Shown here: in pieces, positions 47,190 to 55,811 of the stretch
Layout: the number at the start of each line of letters is the position of its first letter
Position numbering within the stretch: the stretch's first letter is position 1
DNA from: AP-15 sp963716115
Lineage (GTDB): Bacteria; Pseudomonadota; Alphaproteobacteria; ATCC43930; CGMCC-115725
Reading direction: 5' to 3'
Length of the DNA: 64,000 nt
NCBI GenBank assembly: GCA_963716115.1
Contig: CAVQSZ010000017.1
Span: 124,001-188,000 of the forward strand
Program-made: the position numbers and the translations under genes
Notes under the pieces: generated by a model
What the model was told of the DNA's origin: nothing
The model's input: the letters and a program-made list of their open reading frames with translations, nothing else
The model's database searches: none

Positions 47190-47972
47190 CTACACCACCG
47201 GGGAGCGGCCGCCATCGACGTTGATGGCGCAGCCGGTGACATAGGAGGCGGCGTCCGAGGCGAGGAAGCAGGCGACGTTGGCGAACTCCTCGGCGCGGCC
47301 CATGCGGCCCATCGGCACGCCCCGGCCGGCCTGGGCGATAAAGTCATCGAGCGACACGTTGGCGCCCTCGCGCTGGTGGCGGCGCATGATCTGGTCTGAG
47401 ACGATGACCCCGACATGCAACGAGTTGACCAGGACGTTGTGCGGCGCGCCTTCGTTCGAGAGCGCTTTCGTAAACGCCATCTGCGCGGCGCGGCTGACCG
47501 AGGTCGGCGCGCTGTCGGCCCCCGGCGCCTTGGCGCCGATGTTGAGCACGCTGATGATCCGGCCCCATTTGCGCGCTTTCATCTGCGGAAACAGCAGGCG
47601 GCAAAAGCGGATCTGGGCGAACAATTTGAGATCGAGGTCGGCCTGCCACATCTCGTCGGTGAGGGTCTCCGACGGGCCGCGCGTCGACTGCCCGGCGTTG
47701 TTGACGAAGATGTCGATCTTGCCGAATTCGCGCATCGCCTGATCGTAGGCCGCCTGGATCGGCGCCGGCTTCGACACGTCGCAGCTGATCGCCGCGACCT
47801 TGCCCCTGGCGCCCTTCTGGATCACCGCCCGGGCGTCGGCGAGGGTCGCCGGATCGCGCGCGAGGATTGCGACATCGGCCCCCGAGGCGGCGAACCGCTC
47901 GGCCATCGCCAGACCCAGCCCCTTGCTGCCGCCGGTGATTACGGCACTCTTTCCGTCCAGCCTGATATCCAT
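47190..47972 (-). CDS. Atypical short-chain dehydrogenase/reductase
   Basis: A 260-residue protein from ATG 47972. The nucleotide motif TGGSKGLGLAMAERF near residue 13, NNAG near 92 and the C-terminal YVTGCAINVDGGRSPVV are normal for SDRs. At the catalytic position, however, the usual YxxxK is replaced by TSVSR (SAPTSVSRAAQMAFTKAL), so both the catalytic Tyr and Lys are missing. Related proteins with the same change exist in other alphaproteobacteria. It may bind NAD(P) without classical catalysis. Same strand as the aldo/keto reductase 29 bases upstream. Confidence 0.85.
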   Translation of the reverse strand: MDIRLDGKSAVITGGSKGLGLAMAERFAASGADVAILARDPATLADARAVIQKGARGKVAAISCDVSKPAPIQAAYDQAMREFGKIDIFVNNAGQSTRGPSETLTDEMWQADLDLKLFAQIRFCRLLFPQMKARKWGRIISVLNIGAKAPGADSAPTSVSRAAQMAFTKALSNEGAPHNVLVNSLHVGVIVSDQIMRRHQREGANVSLDDFIAQAGRGVPMGRMGRAEEFANVACFLASDAASYVTGCAINVDGGRSPVV

Positions 47973-48001
47973 CGCGATGCTCCTGTTTGAGGGTTGCGAA
48001 G

Positions 48002-48943
48002 TCAGCTCGTCAGCCGGTCGATTTCCAGCATGTCGTCCGCGGTCAACGCCCAGCCGGCGGCGCGCGCGTTCTGCTCCACCTGCTCGGGCGCAGTCGCGCC
48101 GGCGATGACGCTGGCGACCGCCGGGCGGCGAAGCAGCCAGCTCAGCGCCAGCTCGATCAGCGTGTGGCCGCGCTCGGCGGCGAAGCCGTCGAGCCGCTCC
48201 ACGGCCGCCCAGCTCGTCTCGGTCAGGTTGCGCGCAGCGGCGCGCGGCATCGAGCTCATCCGCGAGCCCGCGGGCGGCGGCATGCCGCGCTTGTACTTGC
48301 CGGTCAACAGGCCGTCGGCCAGCGGGCGAAACGGGATCAGGCCGAGGCCATAGGCTTCGAGGACCGGCATCATCTCGCGGTCGAGATCGCGGGCGAGAAG
48401 GCTGTACTCCTCCTGGCACGCCACAAAACGGTGGAGGCCCTGATGCGTCGAGGTCCATTGCGCCTCGACCACCTGCCAGGGCGGGAGCGTCGAGCAGCCG
48501 ATATAACGGACCTTCCCCTGCCGCACGAGGTCGTCGAGCGCCCGCAACGTCTCCTCGATCGGGGTCAGCGGGTCGGGCTGGTGCTGCTGGTAGAGGTCGA
48601 TCCAGTCGGTGTTGAGCCGTTTTAGGCTCGCTTCGACCTCGGCCATGATGTAACGCCGCGAGGCCCCCTGAAAGCGGCCCGCTTCATCCATCGGCCGCGC
48701 GAACTTGGTCGCCAGCACGATGTCCTTGCGGCGGTCGCCGAGGATCCGGCCGAGGCATTCCTCCGAGCCGCCGCGCGGGTCGCCGTAGGTGTCGGCCTCG
48801 TCGAAGAAGGTGATCCCGAGGTCGAGCGCCTTGTGCACGACCCGGCGCGTCGTCTCGAGATCGATCCGGCCGCCGAAATTGTTGCAGCCGAGCCCGACCG
48901 CCGACACGAGGAGCCCCGACTTCCCGAGATTGCGCAGTTCCAC
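48002..48943 (-). CDS. Aldo/keto reductase
   Basis: A 313-residue TIM-barrel oxidoreductase. GTG 48943 follows AAAGGGGATCGTCG. MELRNLGKSGLLVSAVGLGCNNFGG opens it. The catalytic residues can be placed: Asp and Tyr in DEADTYG, Lys in VLATKF, His in DLYQQHQPDP. It reduces carbonyls with NADPH; the branch resembles YghZ/MocA-like reductases. First of the AKR-SDR unit. Confidence 0.9.
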   Translation of the reverse strand: MELRNLGKSGLLVSAVGLGCNNFGGRIDLETTRRVVHKALDLGITFFDEADTYGDPRGGSEECLGRILGDRRKDIVLATKFARPMDEAGRFQGASRRYIMAEVEASLKRLNTDWIDLYQQHQPDPLTPIEETLRALDDLVRQGKVRYIGCSTLPPWQVVEAQWTSTHQGLHRFVACQEEYSLLARDLDREMMPVLEAYGLGLIPFRPLADGLLTGKYKRGMPPPAGSRMSSMPRAAARNLTETSWAAVERLDGFAAERGHTLIELALSWLLRRPAVASVIAGATAPEQVEQNARAAGWALTADDMLEIDRLTS

Positions 48944-49395
48944 CGACGATCCCCTTTCCCGAGCGCGGCGCGCCTCTTCCGATTGCGCCGACTGTATAAG
49001 GATTTGGCCGGGACGCCACCATCGCGAATCGCTGCGACGCGAGCGCTTGCCGGGAGCAACGGCCGCCGAATTCGGTCCGATCCCCGACCGCGACAAACCC
49101 CGGCCTGCTCCGCGGTCCCGATCCGCGGGTCGAGCATCACGGCCACCCGGCGGCCGCCGAAGCGAGGCGAGGCCGTTGCTGTCAAGAGTATTGACAAATT
49201 CGCATCATTCGGGTAAAAGCCGGCCGCCGATCGGTGACGGCCGTCCGCTCGAACCCCGCTGGGAGAAGGGCCCGACCTGATCTCGACCTGCTGAAACAGG
49301 TGAAACAGGAGCGCAATGCGCGACGTCCTCGCCGTTCCCGCCTCGAGCGGACACCCTCGTCCCGGCCCCGCTCGGCTCGACGATTGCGGCTGCGC
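48944..49395. other. Divergent promoter region
   Basis: 452 bases between the divergent AKR and transporter genes. Holds the promoter at 49191-49219. An open frame from GTG 49234 runs into the transporter, but its first 54 codons look non-conserved and Arg-rich. Nothing else recognised. Confidence 0.4.
49191..49219 (+). promoter_or_regulatory. Probable sigma-70-type promoter
   Basis: TTGACA (49191-49196) and TAAAAG (49214-49219) with a 17-base spacer, in an AT-rich patch. Would start transcription near 49226 toward the transporter gene. Confidence 0.55.
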
Positions 49396-50742
49396 GTGGA
49401 TCATCTGACCGGCGCATCCTCGGTCGTCCTCGGCCTCGATCCGGCGTGGCTCGCGGCGGCGATCTTCGTGCTGACCTATGTCCTGATCGTCGCCGAGCGG
49501 ATCAACCGGTCGATCATCGCGCTCCTCGGCGCCGGCGCGATGATCGTCTCCGGCCTCCTGACGCAGGCGGAGGCGGTCCGCGGCATCGACTTCAACACGA
49601 TCGCGCTCTTGACCGGGATGATGATCCTGGTTTCGATCTCGCGCCGCTGCGGCATGTTCGAATGCCTCGCCGTGTGGGCGGCGAAGAAGGGGCGGGCGCA
49701 GCCCTGGGCGATGCTGGCGCTGCTGTCGCTGGCGACGGCGGTGCTGTCGGCCTTTCTCGACAATGTGACGACGGTGCTGCTGGTGGCGCCGGTGACGCTC
49801 GCGGTCACCCGCGAGCTCGACGTGCCGGCCTACCCGTTTCTGTTCGCCGAGGTGTTCGCCGCCAATATCGGCGGCACAGCGACCCTGATCGGCGACCCGC
49901 CCAACATCATCATCGGCTCGGCGGCAAATCTGAGCTTCAACGATTTCGCCGCCAATTTGGCGCCGGTCATCATCATCGTCATGGCGGTTCAGCTCGCCGC
50001 GACGCACCTGATCTGGGGCCGCCGGCTGCGCGCGACGCCCGAGGCGCGGGCGCGGGTGATGGCGCTCGACGAACGGCGGATGATCGTCGACCCGGCGCTG
50101 ATGCGGGTCTCGCTCGTCGTGCTCGGCGCCGTCGTCGCGGCCTTCATCCTCGCCCGCCCGCTGCGGCTCGAGCCCGGCACGATCGCCCTCTTCGGCGCCG
50201 CCATCCTGATGCTGTGCCACAACATCGAGCACCACCGCGAATTGGAGCGGCAGACCGCCAAGGTGACCGCGACCTTCAACGACGTCGACTGGATCACGAT
50301 CTTTTTCTTCATCGGCCTTTTCATCATCGTGCACGGGGTCGACGCCGCCGGCATCACCGATCTCGCGGCGCGCCGGCTCCTGGCGGCGACCGGGGAGGAC
50401 CCGGCGAAGGCGGTCGTGGCGATCCTCTGGGGCTCGGCCTTTCTCTCGGCGATCGTCGACAACATCCCGTTCGTCGCGGCGATGGTTCCGCTGATCAAGC
50501 AGATGGCGCCGCATCTGGGCGCCGCCGGCCACGTAGAGCCCTTGTGGTGGGCGCTGTCGCTCGGCGCCTGCCTCGGCGGCAACGGCACCCTGATCGGCGC
50601 CTCGGCCAACCTCGCCGTCGCCGGCATCGCCGAGCGCAGCGGCGTCGCATTCAGCTTTCTGACCTACACCAAATACGGCTTCGGCCTGATGCTGCTGAGC
50701 GTCGCCGTCAGCAACCTCTATCTCTGGCTCCGCTACCTCTAA
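49396..50742 (+). CDS. ArsB/NhaD-type anion or cation transporter
   Basis: About 448 residues from GTG 49396, or 502 from GTG 49234. About 11 membrane helices of the ion-transporter superfamily: NTIALLTGMMILVSISRR, FLDNVTTVLLVAPVTLAV, AANIGGTATLIGDPPNIIIGS and the second repeat AIVDNIPFVAAMVPL, GGNGTLIGASANLAVAGIAE. The pair of DNxT/GxPPN-type re-entrant motifs fits ArsB, NhaD or P-protein-like carriers. The transported ion cannot be told. The next gene on the strand is the TRAP binding protein 44 bases downstream. Confidence 0.85.
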   Translation: MDHLTGASSVVLGLDPAWLAAAIFVLTYVLIVAERINRSIIALLGAGAMIVSGLLTQAEAVRGIDFNTIALLTGMMILVSISRRCGMFECLAVWAAKKGRAQPWAMLALLSLATAVLSAFLDNVTTVLLVAPVTLAVTRELDVPAYPFLFAEVFAANIGGTATLIGDPPNIIIGSAANLSFNDFAANLAPVIIIVMAVQLAATHLIWGRRLRATPEARARVMALDERRMIVDPALMRVSLVVLGAVVAAFILARPLRLEPGTIALFGAAILMLCHNIEHHRELERQTAKVTATFNDVDWITIFFFIGLFIIVHGVDAAGITDLAARRLLAATGEDPAKAVVAILWGSAFLSAIVDNIPFVAAMVPLIKQMAPHLGAAGHVEPLWWALSLGACLGGNGTLIGASANLAVAGIAERSGVAFSFLTYTKYGFGLMLLSVAVSNLYLWLRYL

Positions 50743-50786
50743 AGGGGTATGATCGGCGCGAGCAATGCAACAGGAGGCAACCGCGC

Positions 50787-51872
50787 ATGCAGCGGCGTTC
50801 TTTCATCGCGGCGGGCGGGGTCGGCGTCGCCGCCGCCGCGGTCGCGGCTCCGGCCATCGCCCAGTCGCAGCCCGAGATCAAATGGCGCTGCGCCGCGAGC
50901 TGGCCGAAGAGCCTCGACACCCTGTTCGGCGGGGCCGAGCTCCTCGCCAGGCGGGTCGCCGAAGCGACCGACAACAAGTTCCAGATCCGCGTCTTTGCCG
51001 GCGGCGAGATCGTCCCCGCCTTGCAGGTGCTGGACGCGGTGCAGAACAACACGGTCGAGCTCGGCCACACCGCAAGCTACTACTATGTCGGCAAGGACCC
51101 GACCTTCAGCTTCGACTGCACCGTGCCGTTCGGCATGAACACCCGCCAGATGAACGCCTGGATGATGCATGGCGGCGGCATCGAGCTGATGCGCGAGCTG
51201 TTCAAGGATTACAACATCTACAATATCCCGGCCGGCAACACCGGGGCGCAGATGGGCGGCTGGTACCGCAAGGAGATCAAGACCGTCGCCGACTTGAATG
51301 GGCTCAAATTCCGCATCGCCGGGCTGGCCGGCTCGATCCTGACCAAGCTCGGCGTCGTGCCGACGGTGATCGCCGGCGGCGACATCTACCCGTCCCTCGA
51401 AAAGGGCACGATCGACGCGGCCGAATGGGTCGGCCCCTACGACGACGAAAAGCTCGGCTTCTACAAGGTCGCCAAATACTATTATTACCCGGGCTGGTGG
51501 GAAGGCACCGCCCAGCTCTCGGTCTACGTCAACAGCGGGCAGTGGCAGAGCCTGCCGAAATCCTATCAGGCGATCCTGACCGCGGCCTGCGCCGAGGCCA
51601 ACGCCTGGACCCTGGCGAAATACGACGCCGAAAACGTGCCCGCGCTGCGCCGGCTGGTCGCCAACGGCGCCGAGCTGCGGCCGTTCTCGCGCGAGATCCT
51701 CGACGCCTGCTACAAGGCGACCCAGGAATACTACGCCGAAACCGCGGCCAAGAACGCGAAATTCAAGAAGGTGTACGAGCCGTGGAAGAAATTCCTCGAC
51801 GACGAGCACCAATGGTTCCGGGTAGAGGAGCAGCAATTCGACAATTACATGCTGTCGAAAAAGGCCGCCTGA
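50787..51872 (+). CDS. TRAP transporter substrate-binding protein (DctP family)
   Basis: A 361-residue periplasmic protein; ATG 50787 follows CAGGAGGCAACCGCGC. The signal is of Tat type (QRRSFIAAGGVGVAAAAVAAPAIA). The binding fold shows WRCAASWPKSLDTLFGGAELLARRV, IRVFAGGEIVPALQVLDAV, DLNGLKFRIAGLAG and EWVGPYDDEKLGFYKVAKYYYYPGWWE, the last typical of 2-oxo-acid-type TRAP proteins. The membrane subunits DctQ and DctM are not in the window. Confidence 0.9.
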   Translation: MQRRSFIAAGGVGVAAAAVAAPAIAQSQPEIKWRCAASWPKSLDTLFGGAELLARRVAEATDNKFQIRVFAGGEIVPALQVLDAVQNNTVELGHTASYYYVGKDPTFSFDCTVPFGMNTRQMNAWMMHGGGIELMRELFKDYNIYNIPAGNTGAQMGGWYRKEIKTVADLNGLKFRIAGLAGSILTKLGVVPTVIAGGDIYPSLEKGTIDAAEWVGPYDDEKLGFYKVAKYYYYPGWWEGTAQLSVYVNSGQWQSLPKSYQAILTAACAEANAWTLAKYDAENVPALRRLVANGAELRPFSREILDACYKATQEYYAETAAKNAKFKKVYEPWKKFLDDEHQWFRVEEQQFDNYMLSKKAA

Positions 51873-51924
51873 CCGCCGCGGCCGTCGCCGACGATCCGAT
51901 CAAATCGGGCGGCCGTTGCCTCTT

Positions 51925-52066
51925 TCCGCTGTCCCGGCGAACGCCGGGACCCACTTTTCCACCACTCGGCCGCTTGCTTGCGTCTGCTGTGATCGGTCGA
52001 CGAACGAACAGGAGGAGCGGCCGCGCCTGCGCCGGCGTGGGTCCCGGCTTTCGCCGGGACAGCGGA
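51925..52066. repeat. Palindromic repeat with GTCCCGGC ends
   Basis: CCGCTGTCCCGGCGAACGCC at the left and the inverse TTCGCCGGGACAGCGG at the right, 142 bases in all. Another common alphaproteobacterial intergenic repeat. It fills the space between the TRAP protein and DUF488. Confidence 0.7.
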
Positions 52067-52098
52067 GGCCATGCGGTTCAGCCTCATGGGATCACGCT

Positions 52099-52482
52099 CT
52101 AACCGGCGCCCTCGGCGCGGCCGTCGGCTGTCGGGAGTTGGCCCAGCAGCGCCTCCCGCAGCACGACGGCGTCGTTGTGGGCCTCGTCGTGCGCGCTGAA
52201 GACGAGGGTCACCTTACCGCTGCGCACCAGGGCGCGCAGCTCGTCGAGCAGATCCGCCCGCTGCCGCAGCTCCGCGGCGTAGCGCCGGCGAAACTCGGGC
52301 CAGCGCTCCGGGCGATGGCCGAACCATCGCCGCAATTCGGCGCTCGGCGCCAGCTCCTTCATCCAAAGATCGATCGCGGCGTCGGCCTTGCTGACCCCGC
52401 GCGGCCACAGCCGGTCGACCAGCACGCGGCGGCCGTCATCGGCGGCGGCGGGCTCGTAGGCGCGCTTCAGCTTTACATCCAC
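52099..52482 (-). CDS. DUF488 family protein
   Basis: A 127-residue protein. GTG 52482 has AGGAAGATC before it; a TTG at 52497 is possible. KRAYEPAAADDGRRVLVDRLWPRGVSKADAAIDLWMKELAPSAELRRWFGHRPERWPEFRRRY-type sequence spans the conserved DUF488 core, YxE L..-type basic and aromatic residues, with VTLVFSAHDEAHNDAVVL near the end. Function unknown; the fold suggests nucleic-acid or nucleotide binding. Confidence 0.85.
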   Translation of the reverse strand: MDVKLKRAYEPAAADDGRRVLVDRLWPRGVSKADAAIDLWMKELAPSAELRRWFGHRPERWPEFRRRYAAELRQRADLLDELRALVRSGKVTLVFSAHDEAHNDAVVLREALLGQLPTADGRAEGAG

Positions 52483-52551
52483 GATCTTCCTCGCCAAGGA
52501 AACGCCGCAGCGACGGTTTGGTTTCCCACGGCGCCGCGAACGGCGCGAGCG

Positions 52552-53496
52552 CTAGCCCGCCGCGGCGGCGGGGTCGAGGCCGAGCATCAGCCGCAGGTTC
52601 TGCGCCGCGGCGCCGGCCGCGCCCTTGCCGAGATTGTCGAGCCGCGCCACCAGCACCGCCTGCCGAAGCACTTCGTTGGCGTAGACGCGCAGCTCAAGCC
52701 GGTCGGTGTCGTTGAGCGCCTGCGGCTCGAGCTTCCCATCGGCCGTCGGCTCGACCACGCGGACATGCTCGCAGCCGCGATAGAAGGCGGCGAGCGCCGC
52801 GTGCAGATCGGCGCCGCGCGGCGTCCCCGGCAGGCGGTCGAGATGCAGCGGCACGCAGACCAGCATGCCCTGGCGGAAATGCCCGACCGACGGCACGAAA
52901 ATCGGGCGGCGGCCGAGGCCGGCGTAGAGCTCGGTCTCCGCCACGTGCTTGTGCTCGAGGTGCAGCGCATAGAGCTCGAAGGCCGGGCCGCCGTCGCGGT
53001 CGTGCGCCTCGATCATCGTCCGGCCGCCACCCGAATAGCCGCTGACCGCGTTGATCGCGATCGGGTGGTCGCGCGGGATCAGCCCGGCCTCGACCAGCGG
53101 GCGCAGCAGGCCGATCGCCCCGGTCGGGTAGCAGCCGGGGTTGGCGACCTTGCGCGAGAGGGCGATCCGCCCGGCCTGGCCCGGCGCCATCTCGGGAAAG
53201 CCGTAGGCCCAGGCGGGATCGACCCGGTGCGCGGTGCTCGCGTCGAGCAGCTTCGGGGCCGCCGCGCCGAGCCCGTCGGCGAGCGTCGCCGCCTCGCGCG
53301 CCGCGTCATCGGGCAGGCACAGGATCGCGACGGCCGCCTCGGCCATCGCGTCGCGGCGCGCCGCGGCATCCTTGCGCAGCGCGGCCGGCAGGCTCCGCAG
53401 CGCCACCTCGGGCATCGCCGCGAGCCGCGCGCGGATGCCGAGGCCGGTCGTCCCCGCCTCGCCATCGATGAACACGACGGGCCTGTTGCCGGACAT
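52552..53496 (-). CDS. argC: N-acetyl-gamma-glutamyl-phosphate reductase (type 2)
   Basis: A 314-residue enzyme. ATG 53496 follows GGAGGAGAAGAAAAAA. The Rossmann start FIDGEAGTTGLGIRARL is that of the short type-2 ArgC. The catalytic cysteine is Cys122 in ANPGCYPTGAIGLLRPL, with NAVSGYSGGGRTMI and HLEHKHVAETELY following. It reduces N-acetylglutamyl phosphate to the semialdehyde with NADPH, step 3 of arginine synthesis. A leader ORF and terminator (53512-53692) lie upstream and probably regulate it. Confidence 0.95.
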   Translation of the reverse strand: MSGNRPVVFIDGEAGTTGLGIRARLAAMPEVALRSLPAALRKDAAARRDAMAEAAVAILCLPDDAAREAATLADGLGAAAPKLLDASTAHRVDPAWAYGFPEMAPGQAGRIALSRKVANPGCYPTGAIGLLRPLVEAGLIPRDHPIAINAVSGYSGGGRTMIEAHDRDGGPAFELYALHLEHKHVAETELYAGLGRRPIFVPSVGHFRQGMLVCVPLHLDRLPGTPRGADLHAALAAFYRGCEHVRVVEPTADGKLEPQALNDTDRLELRVYANEVLRQAVLVARLDNLGKGAAGAAAQNLRLMLGLDPAAAAG

Positions 53497-53511
53497 TTTT
53501 TTCTTCTCCTC

Positions 53512-53546
53512 CAACGAAAAACCCCACCGGCGCGAGCCGGCGGGGT
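53512..53546 (-). terminator. Intrinsic terminator in the argC leader (attenuator candidate)
   Basis: On the minus strand ACCCCGCCGGC and GCCGGTGGGGT pair as an 11-bp stem (one G-U) with a 4-base loop TCGC, followed at once by TTTTTCG. It lies only about 15 bases upstream of the argC start, within the leader and after the Arg-rich ORF, so it would stop transcription before argC unless prevented. Confidence 0.85.
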
Positions 53547-53575
53547 CCTGGTCTCTGACCCAGAGGGAATGCTGG

Positions 53576-53692
53576 TCAACGCGGGTTCCGAGAGCCCTTT
53601 CGATGACCGGCAGCCCGCCCCGCGCACGACACGAGAGCCCCGCCGCATGGACGGCGTCGGCGTCGCTCGATATCGCGGACGGTCTCAAACAT
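53576..53692 (-). CDS. Arginine-rich leader peptide upstream of argC
   Basis: A 38-codon ORF from ATG 53692 to TGA 53576. It contains 10 arginines, five of them consecutive (codons 10-14, CGA CGC CGA CGC CGT, within MFETVRDIERRRRRPCGG). There is no ribosome-binding site, but the promoter at 53700-53728 would start RNA at the A of the ATG, giving a leaderless message as in rhizobial trpL. The stop lies 29 bases before the terminator stem. The layout is that of an amino-acid attenuator; translation is inferred. Confidence 0.6.
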   Translation of the reverse strand: MFETVRDIERRRRRPCGGALVSCAGRAAGHRKGSRNPR

Positions 53693-53699
53693 GGTGCGG

Positions 53700-53728
53700 A
53701 AGCTAAGCGCCGGCGTCGGCGCCGTCAA
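53700..53728 (-). promoter_or_regulatory. Promoter of the argC leader transcript
   Basis: On the minus strand TTGACG (53728-53723) and TAGCTT (53705-53700) with a 17-base spacer. The -10 element ends 7 bases before ATG 53692, so transcription would start at or next to that ATG. Confidence 0.55.
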
Positions 53729-53983
53729 CGATCTCGTGACGTTTTCAGACGCTCGTCTTAGCCGCGCCTGGCGGCGGGGCGCCGGTCGCGCCCGCTTCAG
53801 CTCGACGCCGTCGGGGAGGTCCCCTCGGTCCATCTGCGCCTCTCAGCGAGCTCCGCCGGCATCGTGCAAAGCGCAAGCGCAACATCCAAACGACCGAAGC
53901 GTTGATTTTGGCGCAAGGCGAGGTCCGGAGGACGCCACATGGTGATCTGCGTCGAAGGATTTAGGGCGAAAAGGACGATGGTC

Positions 53984-54244
53984 ATGACGAAGGACGAGCT
54001 GAATGATTTGCTGAGCTCCGAACGATCGGCGGACAAGGCTCGCGCCGTCGACTATCTGGTGAAGCTGTTGACGTCGGAAGCGGGCAATGTTCGGGCGCAG
54101 GGCCACGAGCTGCTGGCCGAGGCCTTCAATGACGCGCTCTACCGCTCGTGCCTCAATTACCGGGGTCTGGTGGGCGGGTTTACGCATCCGCTGGTGGAGG
54201 TGATCCGCCGGGCGATCGAAACCTGGGCAGGATCGCAGCCGTAG
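53984..54244 (+). CDS. Hypothetical small protein
   Basis: An 86-residue protein from ATG 53984 with AAGGA 8 bases before it; ATG 53978 is the alternative. Helical throughout (MTKDELNDLLSSERSADKARAVDYLVKLL...), ending EVIRRAIETWAG. No domain recognised. The composition is balanced and the frame is preceded by a good ribosome-binding site, so it is probably real. Divergent from the argC leader. Confidence 0.55.
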   Translation: MTKDELNDLLSSERSADKARAVDYLVKLLTSEAGNVRAQGHELLAEAFNDALYRSCLNYRGLVGGFTHPLVEVIRRAIETWAGSQP

Positions 54245-54322
54245 GACACGGCGTCGGGAGGCAACGCCAAAGCGCCGTGTCCCGGCGACCCCGGCCGTCA
54301 GGCTGTGGACCCGGTCGGCGCC

Positions 54323-55660
54323 TCAGCGGGGCGCTGCCGGACCTCTCGCCGCCGGCGCCGCCGCGGCCCCGAACTCGGTGAGGAGCGCGTCGCGCACGGT
54401 GTCGAGGTCGAGGCCGTGCTCGGCGATCAGCGGGCTCGTCTCGACGATGATGTCGTCGATGTCGCGGATCGTCTTGAGCCGCTTGTAGAGGTCCTCGCTG
54501 TGGAGGCCGAGGCCTTCCCCGAGGATCTCCATGAAGTTGATGACCTCGAAGCTGCGCCCGTCGCCGACATCGCACAGCTCGCGGTGGCAGGCGTGGTAGA
54601 TCGTGGCCAATGTCGTCACCCCGGCATCGGCGACGGCGGCGAGCTCGCGCTGCACCAGCTCGCGCTTGAACGCCGGCAGGACCGTGAGGCTGTTGGCCTG
54701 GGTCCCGACCCGCGGCACGTCGATCTCGACGAGCTCGACCCCGGGGACGATCGACAACAGCTTGCGCACCGCCGCCTGCACCGCCGGCAATACCGGCCGC
54801 TCGTGCAAGGCCACGCGCTTCTCGACCCGTTGCTTCATCAGCGGAGCCAGCGCCTCGGCATGGTCGGCGAGAAACACCAGGAACGGGTTCAGATCGAAGG
54901 GCCGCGCGCCGAACTGCGATTCATAGCTCGGCAGCGCCACCTCGCCGAGCTGCACCTGGCAGCTCGGGCACCAGGAGAGCACGGTCGAGGTGCCGGCCGC
55001 GGCGAGCCCGTCGATGGTCTTGAACCCGACCCGCCCGGTGTTGTCGAAATCGCCCTCGCGGAACTGGTAGACGCCGCAGCACTGGCCGGGCCCGCCCATG
55101 ACCTCGTAGTCGACGCCGAGCAGATCGAGCGTGTCGAGGCACAGGAGCGCGATGTGCGGGGTCTTCAGGATGTTGCAGCCGGTGTAGAAGACGACGTCGG
55201 GCGCGCTCTCCCGCGGGGCCGAGTCGAGCCCGCGCAGCCGGGCCAGGGTTTCGGGCGGCATCTGCAGCCGCGACAGGATGCGCACGCCGCGGCTCATCGT
55301 CTGAAAGCCCTTGCGCCACCGCGTCGCGAGCGGCGCGCCGTCCTTTTGCGCGCGGGCGAAGCCGCGGGCGAGCTGCACCATAAAGCGGGTGTTGATGCCC
55401 TCGGGGCAGGCCGGGATGCAGTTGCCGCTGCCGCTGCACACCGAGGCCCAGCGGGCGGCGGCCTCGTTGCCGGGGCCGCCGGTGATCAGGTCGACGATGG
55501 CGGCGGTGGTCTCCTCCGCGTCCGCCCCGGCGAGGCCGGCCGGCTCGACCATCGGACAGGCGCGAAAGCACGCGCCGCAGCTTGTGCACGCCTCGGCGAT
55601 CGCCTCGCCGCGCGCCCGAAACTCGTCGAGATAACCTGCCGCCCCATGCACCGCGCTCAT
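54323..55660 (-). CDS. Fe-S oxidoreductase (GlpC/HdrD-like, CCG domain)
   Basis: A 445-residue protein from ATG 55660. The first [4Fe-4S] motif CTSCGACFRACP is at residues 25-36. The second, CSGSGNCIPACP, has Ser where the second cysteine is normally found. Two CCG-type domains follow: CNILKTPHIALLC...GGPGQCCG with WCPSCQ, and CHRELC near the C-terminus. Such proteins pass electrons between a flavin dehydrogenase and quinone or heterodisulfide carriers. No partner subunit adjoins it. Confidence 0.85.
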   Translation of the reverse strand: MSAVHGAAGYLDEFRARGEAIAEACTSCGACFRACPMVEPAGLAGADAEETTAAIVDLITGGPGNEAAARWASVCSGSGNCIPACPEGINTRFMVQLARGFARAQKDGAPLATRWRKGFQTMSRGVRILSRLQMPPETLARLRGLDSAPRESAPDVVFYTGCNILKTPHIALLCLDTLDLLGVDYEVMGGPGQCCGVYQFREGDFDNTGRVGFKTIDGLAAAGTSTVLSWCPSCQVQLGEVALPSYESQFGARPFDLNPFLVFLADHAEALAPLMKQRVEKRVALHERPVLPAVQAAVRKLLSIVPGVELVEIDVPRVGTQANSLTVLPAFKRELVQRELAAVADAGVTTLATIYHACHRELCDVGDGRSFEVINFMEILGEGLGLHSEDLYKRLKTIRDIDDIIVETSPLIAEHGLDLDTVRDALLTEFGAAAAPAARGPAAPR

Positions 55661-55811
55661 GCCGCCGCTCCGCTTGTCCACGTTTCGGGCAAAGCCTAGC
55701 GCAAAGGGGGACGCCGGAGCAAATCTGCAAAACCGGCCAGCGCCGTTCCGGGCTGACACGGCCCCTATGGCGCGATAGGATGCGCTTGTCGCGACCGCAG
55801 CGGAGACCGGG

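Noticed and set aside
53496..53688. An N-terminally extended argC starting at 53688
   Set aside because: The extension runs through the terminator hairpin and is not ArgC-like; ATG 53496 has a strong ribosome-binding site and the correct family start.
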